64,000 nt of DNA from Streptomyces sp. SAJ15 (GTDB lineage: Bacteria; Actinomycetota; Actinomycetes; Streptomycetales; Streptomycetaceae), in contig NZ_NISY01000019.1 of NCBI RefSeq assembly GCF_007595705.1, positions 42,238 to 106,237 of the forward strand. Reading direction: 5' to 3'. Position 1 is the stretch's first letter. Each line of letters opens with the position of its first letter. This document shows positions 43,521 through 52,634 of this stretch, piece after piece. Under the pieces are notes generated by a model. That model was given only the letters and a program-made list of their open reading frames with translations. It searched no databases and was not told the DNA's origin. The position numbers and the translations under genes were made by a program.

Positions 43521-43720
43521 CCCCGCGGGCCGCGGGGCCGACTGGAAGCCCTGGATACGTCGCAGACGTAGAAGCGGGCCATCCCCGCGCCGGTGTCCGG
43601 TCGTGTGCGGGGCCAGTGCGGGATTGTCGCACCTGATTGTGGAGAACGTGTGGCAGCGGGCGCTCCGCGTCACTAGCGTGAGGTTAGACGTAGAAGGTTC
43701 CCTGAAAAGAAGGTGGGCCG
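43521..43720 (+). promoter_or_regulatory. Cascade operon promoter region with a degenerate inverted CRISPR repeat
   Basis: 200 bp between the cas3 terminator and casA. The first bases (CCCCGCGGGC, then CGCGGGGCCGAC) equal a CRISPR repeat in inverse orientation with one extra base. AAGAAGG at 43706-43712 is the casA ribosome site. No firm promoter boxes were identified. Confidence 0.5.
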
Positions 43721-45478
43721 TTGTTTCTGCTGCCTGACAGCCCGTGGCTGAGGTTGTCGCCTGCTGAAGGTGGGCCCACGCGGGACTGCTCGATGCGTGA
43801 GGCGGTGCTGGACGCCCATGCGTGGGGCGACTTGGGAGTCGACTTGCCGACGCAGAAGCCTGCACTGCTACGTCAGCTACTGCTGCCGGTCGTGGTCGAC
43901 GCTTTGGGGCGTCCTGGCAGCGACCGTGAATGGATCCGTTGGTTCGAGGCCGGCCGGTGGTCTGCGGAGCAGAGGGACTGCCTGTCGTCGTACCTTGACG
44001 AGCACCGTGGCCTTTTTGATCTCTTCCATCCCGAGCAGCCATTCGGCCAGGTGGGTGACCTGCGGACTGCGAAGGGCGAGACCAAGGGCGCCGGTTTGAT
44101 CGTTGCGACCGCCGCGACGGGGAACAACGTGCCGTTGTTCGCTTCGCGGAGCGAGGGTGATGTCCTGGAGCTGACGCCCGCGCAGGCGGCGCACTGGCTG
44201 CTGCACACCCACTGCTGGGACACCGCGGCCATCAAGACCGGCGCGGTCGGTGATCCTCGTGTCACGGCCGGCAAGACGACGGGCAATCCCACCGGTCCGC
44301 TCGGCCAGCTCGGCGTCACCCTGCCCGTGGGCAAGACTCTCTACGAGACGCTCCTGCTCAACATCCCCTACGGGCCACCCCTGCGGTCCGACGATCTGCC
44401 GCAGTGGCGGCGCCGCGCACAGCAGGGCCCGGTCGAGGACACGCTGTCCGCGGCCACAGCCGCGTGGCAAGAACGCACCCCCAAGGGCCTGCTTGACCTG
44501 TGGACATGGCAAGCGCGCCGCATCCGACTCTTCCCGGAACACAGACCCGAGGGTCTGCGCGTCACGCGTGTTCTGGTCGCGGCCGGGGACAGGATGCCTC
44601 ATACGCCGGAGTTCGAACCACACACCATGTGGCGCCTTGAGGCGACCGGTGGCCGGCCCGGCGCCAAGCAGAAAAAGCCCGCCGGTCCGCCCCGCCGCCC
44701 TGTGCGCATGCAGCCCGGCAAGGCTGCCTGGCGCGGCCTCGATGCCCTGCTGGCGCCGGAACGGGCGACGCGAGAAGCCGGAGAAGACACCGCCGGATTC
44801 GCCACCAGCGAGCTGCTGGACAAGATGGGCGCGCTGTGGGAAGACGTCGGAGGAGGCTACCCGCTGCGGGTCGAGCTGACCGGCATGGCGTATGGCACGC
44901 AGTCCTCCATCGTCGACGATGTAATGCACGACGCGCTGCCCCTGCCTCTTGCCGCGCTCGGCACGGATACCTGCGTCCATGCCGCGGTCCTGGAGGTCGC
45001 CGAACAGGCCGAACAGCTGGCGATGGCCGTGAACAACCTCGCCGCCGACCTACGACGCGCCGTGGGAGCAGACCCGATCCCTTGGGACAAGGGCCAGCGT
45101 CCCGGCGAACTCGTGCTGCACGCACTCGACCCTTTGGTACGCAGACTGCTGACCGGTCTGCGCGGGGTCGGCGACGACATCGAGCGAGTCGAGGCGGGGC
45201 AGCTGGCATGGGAACAGCTGGCCTGGCGGCGCAGCTGGGAGGTTGCCGATCGGCTTGTCCAGGCCGTTCCGGTGAGCGCGTATGCCGGCAGACGCATCCA
45301 GCAGGGTGAGGGGAAGCCGGAGCGCACCTATCGGGCGTCCCTGGCGGAGCGATTCTTCCGCCGCCGTCTCGCCGAGATTCTTCACCGCGCCGCCGCAGCC
45401 CACGCCGCCGGTGACCAGCCTTCCGACCTTCCGGGTCTGGCCGACCCGGATGACCTGCCCGGGGACGATCATGTCTGA
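43721..45478 (+). CDS. casA: Cascade large subunit CasA/Cse1 (585 aa)
   Basis: TTG start at 43721, 7-8 nt after AAGAAGG. The opening FLLPDSPWLRL corresponds to the 'LLTDPWIPV' start of Cse1. Further family features: LRQLLLPVVVDALG, HPEQPFGQVGDLRTAKGE, and the NIPYGPP and RIRLFPEH blocks. CasA recognises the PAM and recruits Cas3. It overlaps casB by 8 bp. No frameshift or missing region; the length is within the Cse1 range. Confidence 0.95.
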   Translation: MFLLPDSPWLRLSPAEGGPTRDCSMREAVLDAHAWGDLGVDLPTQKPALLRQLLLPVVVDALGRPGSDREWIRWFEAGRWSAEQRDCLSSYLDEHRGLFDLFHPEQPFGQVGDLRTAKGETKGAGLIVATAATGNNVPLFASRSEGDVLELTPAQAAHWLLHTHCWDTAAIKTGAVGDPRVTAGKTTGNPTGPLGQLGVTLPVGKTLYETLLLNIPYGPPLRSDDLPQWRRRAQQGPVEDTLSAATAAWQERTPKGLLDLWTWQARRIRLFPEHRPEGLRVTRVLVAAGDRMPHTPEFEPHTMWRLEATGGRPGAKQKKPAGPPRRPVRMQPGKAAWRGLDALLAPERATREAGEDTAGFATSELLDKMGALWEDVGGGYPLRVELTGMAYGTQSSIVDDVMHDALPLPLAALGTDTCVHAAVLEVAEQAEQLAMAVNNLAADLRRAVGADPIPWDKGQRPGELVLHALDPLVRRLLTGLRGVGDDIERVEAGQLAWEQLAWRRSWEVADRLVQAVPVSAYAGRRIQQGEGKPERTYRASLAERFFRRRLAEILHRAAAAHAAGDQPSDLPGLADPDDLPGDDHV

Positions 45479-46067
45479 CGAGACGTACAAGCACCGCAGA
45501 ATCTGGCACCGATACATTGCGACCGACGGCACGTGGCGCCGCAAGGACGGTAGTCCCGCGGCGCGGCGACCTCCGGGGGAGGACTTGGCTGTGCTGCGTC
45601 GTGGGCTTGGCAGGCCCGCGGGCGATGTGCTGGAGATGTTCGCGTTCTACACCTGCCCTGTCGACGATTACGCCGCCCGGCGTGGCGAGATGTCTGCGGA
45701 GCAGGGAGCCGAGCATGCGGCGCTGGCCCTGTATGGGTTGCATCAGCAGAGCAAGGACCGTCCGATGCACCGGGGCGGAGTCAGTCTTGGCCGGGCGATG
45801 GGGGCGCTGCGCCGTCACGACCGTTCCAGTCCCGAGGCGGTCGATGCGCGGTTTCAGCAGGCCTTCTCGGCAACTTCTACGGCTGCGTTGCAGATGAGGC
45901 TGCGCGGCTTGGTCACCCAGCTGAAGGGAATCGACCAGCCGTTGGACTACGACAAGCTGGCCGACGACCTCTTCGCTTGGCGCCATGCCGAGTCGCGATC
46001 GCGGGTCCGCCGCCGCTGGGGCATGGACTACCACGGCTGGACACAGGCCGGCCGGGACAAGACCTGA
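45471..46067 (+). CDS. casB: Cascade small subunit CasB/Cse2 (198 aa)
   Basis: ATG at 45471 inside the end of casA. Basic and helical: RPPGEDLAVLRRGLGRPAGD and FYTCPVDDYAARRGE match the Cse2 opening, and RFQQAFSATSTAALQMRLRG and LDYDKLADDLFAWRHAESRS the C-terminal bundle. Two copies bridge the Cas7 backbone and hold the displaced strand. Confidence 0.93.
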   Translation: MSDETYKHRRIWHRYIATDGTWRRKDGSPAARRPPGEDLAVLRRGLGRPAGDVLEMFAFYTCPVDDYAARRGEMSAEQGAEHAALALYGLHQQSKDRPMHRGGVSLGRAMGALRRHDRSSPEAVDARFQQAFSATSTAALQMRLRGLVTQLKGIDQPLDYDKLADDLFAWRHAESRSRVRRRWGMDYHGWTQAGRDKT

Positions 46068-46133
46068 CCTGGAGCGTGCCCCCGGGCCGCACGCTCACGC
46101 CACCCACTGAATTTTCTTCACCAGGAGTACCCG

Positions 46134-47288
46134 TTGACCGTTCGTGCGTACATCGACGTCCATGTCGTCCAGACCGTCCCTCCGGCCAACCTCAACCGCG
46201 ACGACCAGGGCAACCCGAAGGAAGCCGTGTACGGGGGAGTGCGCCGCTCGCGTGTCTCCTCCCAGGCGTGGAAGCGCGCCACCCGCCTGCATTTCGACGA
46301 GCGCGCCGCCACGCCTGACCGTGCCACGCGTACCAAGCGGATCGCCGCCGAGCTGGCCGGGCGCATCACCTCCACCACGGGTCTGGAGCAGGAAGCCGCT
46401 GGGCGTGTCGCTGATGCCCTGCTCGCGCAGCTGGGCCTGAGCCAGGGCAGGAAGGCCGGCGACACCGCGTACCTGTTGTTCTATGGCAACTCTCAGCTCG
46501 ATGAGGTCGCAGCGCTGGTCGACGACAGCGTGGCGGAGCTGGCCGCACTCGATGACAAAGGCCTCGCTGAGGCAGTCACGGACCTCCCTGTCGCGGAGCA
46601 GTTCAAGACCGGGCATCCCGTCGGTGTTGCCCTGTTCGGGCGCATGGTCGCTGATATCCCTGCGCTCAACGTCGATGCCGCCGTCCAAGTCGCCCACGCG
46701 CTGTCCACCCATGAGGCGCAGCTGGAGTTCGACTATTTCACCGCAGTGGATGACGAGAATGAGAAGGAGGAGACGGGGGCGGGGATGATCGGCACGATCG
46801 GTTTCAATTCCGCCACCCTCTACCGGTACGCCACCGTCGGCTTCCAGCAGCTGACCGACAACCTTGGCGGGGACACCGAGGCCGCCTTGCAGGCACTGGG
46901 CGGTTTCGTCGACAGCTTCGCCCGTTCGGCACCGACCGGCTACCAGAACTCCTTCGCGCATCGAACGCGGCCGAGCCTGGTGGCGGTCGTGGTGCGTACC
47001 GATCAGCCGGTGAATCTGGTCTCTGCCTTCGAAGAACCGATCCCGGCGGAATCCGGTATCGCCGCTGCTTCCGCCCGCCGCCTGGCCCAGGAGCACAGCA
47101 CTGCCACCGGCATGTGGGGCGACGCTCCGCTGTACACCGCGGCCAGCCACACCTTCACCGCCGACGACCCTGGGACCAAGGACACCGCTGAAGCTCTCGC
47201 CCAGGCCTTCGGCGACCCCGTCACCTTCCCCGCACTGCTGGCCGGCCTGCGTGAGCAGGTCGCCAACACCGTGGGGGAGAGCGCGTGA
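46134..47288 (+). CDS. casC: Cascade backbone subunit Cas7e/CasC (384 aa)
   Basis: TTG start at 46134 with CAGGAG about 8 nt upstream. The signature YGGVRRSRVSSQAWKRATR and HVVQTVPPANLNRDD near the N-terminus are diagnostic. GMIGTIGFNSATLYRYATVG and TGYQNSFAHRTRPSLVAVVV complete the family pattern. Six copies coat the crRNA spacer. Its stop overlaps the cas5 start (GTGA). Confidence 0.96.
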   Translation: MTVRAYIDVHVVQTVPPANLNRDDQGNPKEAVYGGVRRSRVSSQAWKRATRLHFDERAATPDRATRTKRIAAELAGRITSTTGLEQEAAGRVADALLAQLGLSQGRKAGDTAYLLFYGNSQLDEVAALVDDSVAELAALDDKGLAEAVTDLPVAEQFKTGHPVGVALFGRMVADIPALNVDAAVQVAHALSTHEAQLEFDYFTAVDDENEKEETGAGMIGTIGFNSATLYRYATVGFQQLTDNLGGDTEAALQALGGFVDSFARSAPTGYQNSFAHRTRPSLVAVVVRTDQPVNLVSAFEEPIPAESGIAAASARRLAQEHSTATGMWGDAPLYTAASHTFTADDPGTKDTAEALAQAFGDPVTFPALLAGLREQVANTVGESA

Positions 47289-48088
47289 CCTCCGACCGCC
47301 AGGCACAGCTCGTGCTGCTGCTGCGGCTCGCCGGGCCCCTGCAATCCTGGGGTGACCGTAGCGCCTTCAACCATCGCGAGACCCGGCCGGAGCCCACCAA
47401 GTCCGGCATCGTCGGCCTGCTCGCCGCTGCGGCCGGCCGCCCCCGCCATGCCGCGGTAGACGATCTGGCCGGCCTCTCCCTGGGCATCCGCGTCGACCAG
47501 CCCGGCAGCCTGCTGCGCGACTACCACACAGTCAGCGACTACCGCGGCCGCCCACTGCCTTCGGCAGCGGTCAACGCCAAGGGCCTGCAGAAGCCGACCT
47601 CACCCGCCAAATACACCCACGTCACCCAGCGCTTCTACCTGCAGGACGCCGTCTTCCTCGCCGCCGTAGCAGGTGATGAAGCGCTCATCACCACCCTGGA
47701 GCAAGCCCTGCGGCGCCCGGCATACCCGCTCGCGCTCGGACGCCGCTCCTGCGTCCCCACCCAACCCCTCCTCCTAGGGCTGCACGACGGAGACCTGGAG
47801 AACGCTCTGCGCACCGAGCCTTGGCAAGCGCCCCCACAAGCTCGCGCCCGCTGGGGCCGATCCCACGGCAACGCCGCGCACATCGACCTGTCCGCCACCC
47901 TCGAGGACCCGGTCGGCGACGACGTCCGTGACGACGTACCCGTCTCCTTCGACCCACGGAACCGGACCTTCACCACCCGACGCGTCCGCCACACCTACCT
48001 CAGTGCCCCCACCGGACTCACCCCCGACCCCGATCTCCCACCGCAAGCCGAGACCGGCCACGACCCGTTCGCCCTCCTGGGCTGGTGA
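47285..48088 (+). CDS. casD: Cascade subunit Cas5e/CasD (267 aa)
   Basis: GTG start overlapping the cas7 stop. The RAMP opening LLLRLAGPLQSWG and RPEPTKSGIVGLLAAAAG are classic Cas5e. RRSCVPTQPLLLGLHDGDLE and the C-terminal beta strands follow. It caps the 5' handle of the crRNA. Its stop overlaps the cas6e start. Confidence 0.96.
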   Translation: MTSDRQAQLVLLLRLAGPLQSWGDRSAFNHRETRPEPTKSGIVGLLAAAAGRPRHAAVDDLAGLSLGIRVDQPGSLLRDYHTVSDYRGRPLPSAAVNAKGLQKPTSPAKYTHVTQRFYLQDAVFLAAVAGDEALITTLEQALRRPAYPLALGRRSCVPTQPLLLGLHDGDLENALRTEPWQAPPQARARWGRSHGNAAHIDLSATLEDPVGDDVRDDVPVSFDPRNRTFTTRRVRHTYLSAPTGLTPDPDLPPQAETGHDPFALLGW

Positions 48089-48843
48089 CCGACATGCCCT
48101 TCCTCTCCCGCATCCGCATCAACCCGCTGCGCGCCGAGAGCCGCAAGCTCCTCGCCAGTCCCCGCGCCATGCACGCAGCCGTCCAAGGCGGCCTGCCGGG
48201 CCTGCCCGGCCAGGAACGCACCCTGTGGCGCCTTGACGCGGACAACCCCCACCGCCCCCAGCTGTACGTCCTCACCCACTCCAAGCCCGACTGGACACAC
48301 CTCGTCGAACAGGCAGGATGGCCCGAAGCGGACGGCGACCACTACGCCCTGCGCGACTACAGCCCACTCCTGGACCAACTTGCCCTGGGCCGGGAGTACG
48401 CGTTCCGCCTGACCGCGAGCCCCGTGCAGAACACCAACCGACCTCAAAAGCCCACCGCTCGGCAGACCGAACGCATCAACAACGGAGAGCGCCGCAGCTT
48501 CCGCCTCGGCCACCGCACCGCCGCCGCCCAGCTGAACTGGTTCCTCACCCGCACCCCCAGCTGGGGCTTCCAGGTACCCCCAGCTACTGGACTCGCCGAC
48601 ACCCACGACGACCACGGCACGCCACCGCACGACGTGAGGATCATCGCTCGACGTCGCAGCTCCTTCGGGAAAGGCCCTGTCCCCAAAGACGTCCGCGTGG
48701 TCATGCACTCCGCCACCTTCGAAGGCCGCCTCAAGATCACCGATCCCACCGTGTTCGCAGAACGCCTCCTCACCGGAATCGGCCCCTCGAAGGCTTACGG
48801 ATGCGGCCTTCTCACGCTCGCACCACTCCCCACGAAGGCGTGA
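48085..48843 (+). CDS. casE: crRNA-processing endonuclease Cas6e/CasE (252 aa)
   Basis: GTG at 48085 overlaps the cas5 stop; an ATG three codons later is also usable. FLSRIRINPLRAESR and SPRAMHAAVQG carry the N-terminal ferredoxin strand and the catalytic His (residue 30). The C-terminal Gly-rich loop GIGPSKAYGCGLLTLAPL is diagnostic of Cas6. It cuts the hairpin in each repeat; the repeats here fold through CCCCGCG/CGCGGGG. Confidence 0.95.
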   Translation: MTDMPFLSRIRINPLRAESRKLLASPRAMHAAVQGGLPGLPGQERTLWRLDADNPHRPQLYVLTHSKPDWTHLVEQAGWPEADGDHYALRDYSPLLDQLALGREYAFRLTASPVQNTNRPQKPTARQTERINNGERRSFRLGHRTAAAQLNWFLTRTPSWGFQVPPATGLADTHDDHGTPPHDVRIIARRRSSFGKGPVPKDVRVVMHSATFEGRLKITDPTVFAERLLTGIGPSKAYGCGLLTLAPLPTKA

Positions 48844-48849
48844 CCAGCG

Positions 48850-49857
48850 GTGCCGGACATCTGGTGGAAGGCCGACCCGCAGGACCTGCACCGCCTCACG
48901 GACCGCGTCTCCAGCGTCTACGTCGAGCGCAGCCACCTGGACCGCGACGAGAACGCCGTCGTCATCATCAACAAGCAACAAACGGTCCGGGTGCCGGCCG
49001 CCATGGTGGCTGTCATGCTCCTTGGCCCCGGCACCCGCGTCACCCACGGAGCCATGCGCCTGCTCGCCGACTCCGGCACCGCGGTGTGCTGGGTCGGCGA
49101 GCAAGGCGTACGCATGTACGCTGCCGGCCTCGGCCCCAGCCGCGGCACAGGCCTCCTTCACCAGCAAGCCTGGCTCGTCACCCGCCCCAAGGAGCGACTC
49201 GCCGTTGCACGCGCTATGTACGCCATGCGCTTCCCCGGCGAAGACATCACCGGCCTGACCATGCAGCAACTCCGCGGCCGAGAAGGCAGTCGCGTCCGCA
49301 GAATCTACCGCGAGCACGCCCGGCGAACGGGAATCCCCTGGAACGGCCGCGTCTACAAACCCGGCGATCCACACGCAGCCGGAGATGATCTCAACCGCCT
49401 GCTGTCCGCAGCGAACGCCGCACTCTACGGCATTTGCCACGCCGCTATCACCGGCCTCGGCGCAAGCCCCGGACTCGGCTTCGTCCACACCGGACTGGCC
49501 ACATCCTTCGTCTTTGACATCGCAGACCTCTACAAAGCCCAGTACACGATCCCCCTGGCATTCGACCTGGCCGCAAAGGGCCTCACCGAAGAACGCGATG
49601 CACGCCTCGGCCTGCGAGAACTCATCGCCCGCGACAAACTCCTCCACTGCATCGTCACCGACATCAAGACACTCCTAACGCCCAAAGACAAAGACTTCGA
49701 GGAAACCGAAACCAATCAGCTCTGGGACGAACACCTCGGCGTCGTACCCGGCGGCACCAACTGGTCACGCGACGGCGACCTCTCCACACACCGGATGACC
49801 GACAACCACATCGCCGTCATCGGGCCCCAGACCGAAGCAACCGAGACCGAACGATGA
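48850..49857 (+). CDS. cas1: Spacer-acquisition integrase Cas1 (335 aa)
   Basis: GTG at 48850. Catalytic residues are in place: Glu145 (LRGREGSRVR), His213 (GFVHTG), Asp223 and Asp226 (FVFDIADLYK). The beta-domain opening (VSSVYVERSHLDRDENAVVI) is typical of type I-E Cas1. It overlaps cas2 by 4 bp. Cas1-Cas2 integrates new spacers at the leader end, so the arrays are likely still growing. Confidence 0.97.
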   Translation: MPDIWWKADPQDLHRLTDRVSSVYVERSHLDRDENAVVIINKQQTVRVPAAMVAVMLLGPGTRVTHGAMRLLADSGTAVCWVGEQGVRMYAAGLGPSRGTGLLHQQAWLVTRPKERLAVARAMYAMRFPGEDITGLTMQQLRGREGSRVRRIYREHARRTGIPWNGRVYKPGDPHAAGDDLNRLLSAANAALYGICHAAITGLGASPGLGFVHTGLATSFVFDIADLYKAQYTIPLAFDLAAKGLTEERDARLGLRELIARDKLLHCIVTDIKTLLTPKDKDFEETETNQLWDEHLGVVPGGTNWSRDGDLSTHRMTDNHIAVIGPQTEATETER

Positions 49858-50162
49858 CCGTCATCATCCTCATCGCCGCACCCGAAGGGCTGCGAGGACA
49901 CCTCACCCGCTGGATGGTCGAAGTACACGCCGGCGTCTTCGTCGGCAACCCCAACCGCCGCATCCGCGACCGACTCTGGGGCCTCCTCGCCACTCGTATC
50001 GGCGACGGCCAAGCGGTCCTCGTAGAACCCGCAGCCAACGAACAAGGCTGGGCCGTACGCACCGCCGGCCGCGACCGCTGGCACCCCGTCGACTTCGACG
50101 GCCTCATCCTCTCAGCGCGCCCACGAACCCAACCGAAGCAAAACAGCCGTATCGCCAGATGA
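49854..50162 (+). CDS. cas2: Cas2e (102 aa), 3' end overlapping the CRISPR leader
   Basis: The start VIILIAAPEGLRGHLTRWMV followed by EVHAGVFVGNPNRRIRDRLW is the type I-E Cas2 fold. The stop at 50160-50162 lies only 18 bp before the first repeat of array 3. The leader words ACCGAAGCAAAACAGCCG and TCAATAAGT therefore fall partly inside the last codons of cas2, an economical overlap of coding and leader. Confidence 0.95.
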   Translation: MTVIILIAAPEGLRGHLTRWMVEVHAGVFVGNPNRRIRDRLWGLLATRIGDGQAVLVEPAANEQGWAVRTAGRDRWHPVDFDGLILSARPRTQPKQNSRIAR

Positions 50163-50180
50163 AACCGCAGGTCAATAAGT

Positions 50181-51737
50181 GTCGGCCCCGCGCCCGCGGG
50201 GATGGTTCTCACCGGAAGTTCGTTGACGGCAACTGGACGGAGTCGGCCCCGCGCCCGCGGGGATGGTTCCTGCTTCTTCGCTGCCTGATACAGCCATTCC
50301 GCGTCGGCCCCGCGCCCGCGGGGATGGTTCTTCAGTTTCCCAACACGAATCTTCGTGAGTATTGGTCGGCCCCGCGCCCGCGGGGATGGTTCAGCTTCCT
50401 TTTCTTCGTGGAAGAAGTGGAATTCGTCGGCCCCGCGCCCGCGGGGATGGTTCCCCCGCCCCGATCGTGCCCCGGTGGGTCTGGAAGTCGGCCCCGCGCC
50501 CGCGGGGATGGTTCTCGGATTGGAACTTGGAGCGGACGGAAAAGCGGGTCGGCCCCGCGCCCGCGGGGATGGTTCCACCATGGCGTCAGTGCAGCGGGCG
50601 AACTGGGCGTCGGCCCCGCGCCCGCGGGGATGGTTCCACGGTGCCGTCCAACTCACCGCACGGCGCACAGTCGGCCCCGCGCCCGCGGGGATGGTTCCTG
50701 TCCGGCCTTCATCTTGTCGCGGCACTTGATGTCGGCCCCGCGCCCGCGGGGATGGTTCCGGCAACACGTCTGTGTCGGGCGCCGCTAGCTCGTCGGCCCC
50801 GCGCCCGCGGGGATGGTTCCGCCAGCACACGGCCGATGTACGTCTCCCAGGCGTCGGCCCCGCGCCCGCGGGGATGGTTCCTGAACGCGGCGGTCCTGGC
50901 AGCGCTCGCGTCTGTCGGCCCCGCGCCCGCGGGGATGGTTCCAGGATGCCCAGGCTGATCCAGTGGCTGGTCACGTCGGCCCCGCGCCCGCGGGGATGGT
51001 TCCCTGCACCGACGCCCGACCGCCGGGCAACTGCTGTCGGCCCCGCGCCCGCGGGGATGGTTCCTGAGGAGTGGGTCAAGTCCAACGGCGGCCTGGGTCG
51101 GCCCCGCGCCCGCGGGGATGGTTCCAGGTGATTTGAGGGGGCCGCATGTTCATACGTGGTCGGCCCCGCGCCCGCGGGGATGGTTCCGGGTTCGGTCACG
51201 CACCAGCGATTTCCAGCCTGTCGGCCCCGCGCCCGCGGGGATGGTTCCACCGAGAAAGGGCCGTCCACATGGATTGGGCCGTCGGCCCCGCGCCCGCGGG
51301 GATGGTTCTGGCAAGACTCTTACCAAGATTCGGCAGCAGTTGTCGGCCTCGCGCCCGCGGGGATGGTTCCCAGGTGAGGGTGGTCAGTGTGAAGGGCTGC
51401 CGGTCGGCCCCGCGCCCGCGGGGATGGTTCCCGCACATACGGAGAGTCACCCATGAGGTGGTAGTCGGCCCCGCGCCCGCGGGGATGGTTCCGGAAGCGG
51501 AGCCGGTGGCGGGGGCACGGTCCTGGTCGGCCCCGCGCCCGCGGGGATGGTTCCGCCGACGGCGGCCCGGAGGTCCGGGTCGGCTCGTCGGCCCCGCGCC
51601 CGCAGGGATGGTTCCGCGGTATCCGCGGCGTCATACGCATGGACCTGGTCGGCCCCGCGCCCGCGGGGATGGTTCCACCTACGGAAACACCTCACTCCCC
51701 TTCAACGCGTCGGCCCTGCGCCCGCGGGGATGGTTCA
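50181..51737 (+). CRISPR. CRISPR array 3: 26 repeats, 25 spacers, type I-E
   Basis: Repeats start GTCGGCCCCGCG and end CCCGCGGGGATGGTTC, from 50181 to 51709, spaced 61-62 bp with 32-33-bp spacers. They are near-uniform apart from GCCTCGCG at 51342, CCGCAGGG at 51587 and GCCCTGCG in the last copy (51709). It is the longest and most uniform array, next to cas1-cas2, so probably the most recently active. Confidence 0.96.
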
Positions 51738-51954
51738 GCGTGAGGGCCTGTCCGCGTCGTCGAGCGGCGGCGGCCAGCAGGCGAAGCAGAAACCGCGGCC
51801 GGTCCCACGGTCCGACGGGACGGGCGCGAGCCGGATCGGGGCGCTGCCGGGCCTCCGGGTCGCGCCGCGGGAGCAGTGGCCGGCCCTCGCATCCGAGATG
51901 TCTGGGCTTGTCGCCGCGCGCTGGGAACGACAGAGCGGACGACCTTCCCCGAGG
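51738..51954. other. Array-to-toxin spacer with no gene seen
   Basis: About 215 bp. Frames run through it from the array, but none has a start and ribosome site of its own. I see nothing further except the promoter of the following pair at its right end. Confidence 0.5.
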
Positions 51955-51971
51955 TTCTACCGGCGGTAGAA
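51955..51971. promoter_or_regulatory. Palindromic operator of the toxin-antitoxin pair
   Basis: TTCTACCGGCGGTAGAA: perfect 8-bp arms around a central base, ending 8 nt before the antitoxin ATG. Its position fits autoregulation by the ribbon-helix-helix antitoxin. Confidence 0.75.
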
Positions 51972-51979
51972 TCGGTGGT

Positions 51980-52234
51980 ATGAGTAAGCCGACGAGCATC
52001 AAGACCAGCGAGGAAGTGCGCGACCGGCTGCGTGTCCTCGCCGAGGAGCGCGGCACCACCATCACCGAGCTGCTGGAGGAGCTCGCTTCCCGTGAGCTCA
52101 CGGAAGCCGAGCGGGAGCAGCGTGCCCTCGAGGCGGCCCGTGAGCTCGGTATCGAGTACACCGCGCAGGTGCAGCAGGTTGGTCAGGATGCCTGGGCGAA
52201 GATCCGCGCCCATCAGGGCGGCGCCGCCGCGTGA
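51980..52234 (+). CDS. Ribbon-helix-helix antitoxin (84 aa)
   Basis: ATG at 51980. SKPTSIKTSEEVRDRLRVLA followed by ERGTTITELLEELASREL is a ribbon-helix-helix DNA-binding fold. The acidic, helical C-terminus (AREQ/ALEAARELGIEY) would wrap the toxin. It overlaps the toxin start by 4 bp and has a palindromic operator just upstream. Confidence 0.85.
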   Translation: MSKPTSIKTSEEVRDRLRVLAEERGTTITELLEELASRELTEAEREQRALEAARELGIEYTAQVQQVGQDAWAKIRAHQGGAAA

Positions 52235-52605
52235 ACCTGACAGCCGTCTTGGACCACACCGCTCTGGTCGCCCTGTATCGCGCGGACCCTTTCTTCACCG
52301 GTCTCTACATCGAGGCCTCGCGCGGCACCGGCCGCGTCATCATCCCGTCTCTTTCCATCCTCGCCGCCGAGCGGCAGGTCGCTGGAGCGGGCAAGCACGC
52401 GGCGTCCCTGCGGTTCGCGGAGCACGTTCCGTTCACCGCCGCGCACGCGGTGGATGCGATGGAGTGGAGAAGGGTGGACTGGCCGGTGGCTCACGCGGCT
52501 GCGATCGCCTGGCACGCGGCCAAGGCGGGAGAGCCGCTCACGGTCCTGTCGCTGGAACCGGAGCTGTACGCCGGCACCGGCATCACTCCGCTGAACCCCG
52601 CCTGA
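52231..52605 (+). CDS. PIN-like toxin (124 aa)
   Basis: GTG start overlapping the antitoxin stop. LTAVLDHTALVALYRADPFF resembles a PIN-domain start, with Asp8 as the first metal-binding acid. VIIPSLSILAAERQVAG carries the second acid (Glu), but the remaining acids are not clear, so the fold call is tentative. Paired with the RHH antitoxin it forms a VapBC-like addiction module next to the CRISPR array. Confidence 0.7.
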   Translation: MNLTAVLDHTALVALYRADPFFTGLYIEASRGTGRVIIPSLSILAAERQVAGAGKHAASLRFAEHVPFTAAHAVDAMEWRRVDWPVAHAAAIAWHAAKAGEPLTVLSLEPELYAGTGITPLNPA

Positions 52606-52634
52606 CCCACGCACTGGGCGAAGGCCTGTTCTCA

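Noticed and set aside
50181..51737. Spacer matches to genes in this window (self-targeting)
   Set aside because: I found none while reading, but 51 spacers cannot be aligned reliably by eye; a BLASTN of all spacers against the window would settle it.
49817..52234. 483-aa and 362-aa frames through array 3, one running into the antitoxin gene
   Set aside because: Also repeat translations; the antitoxin has its own operator and start.
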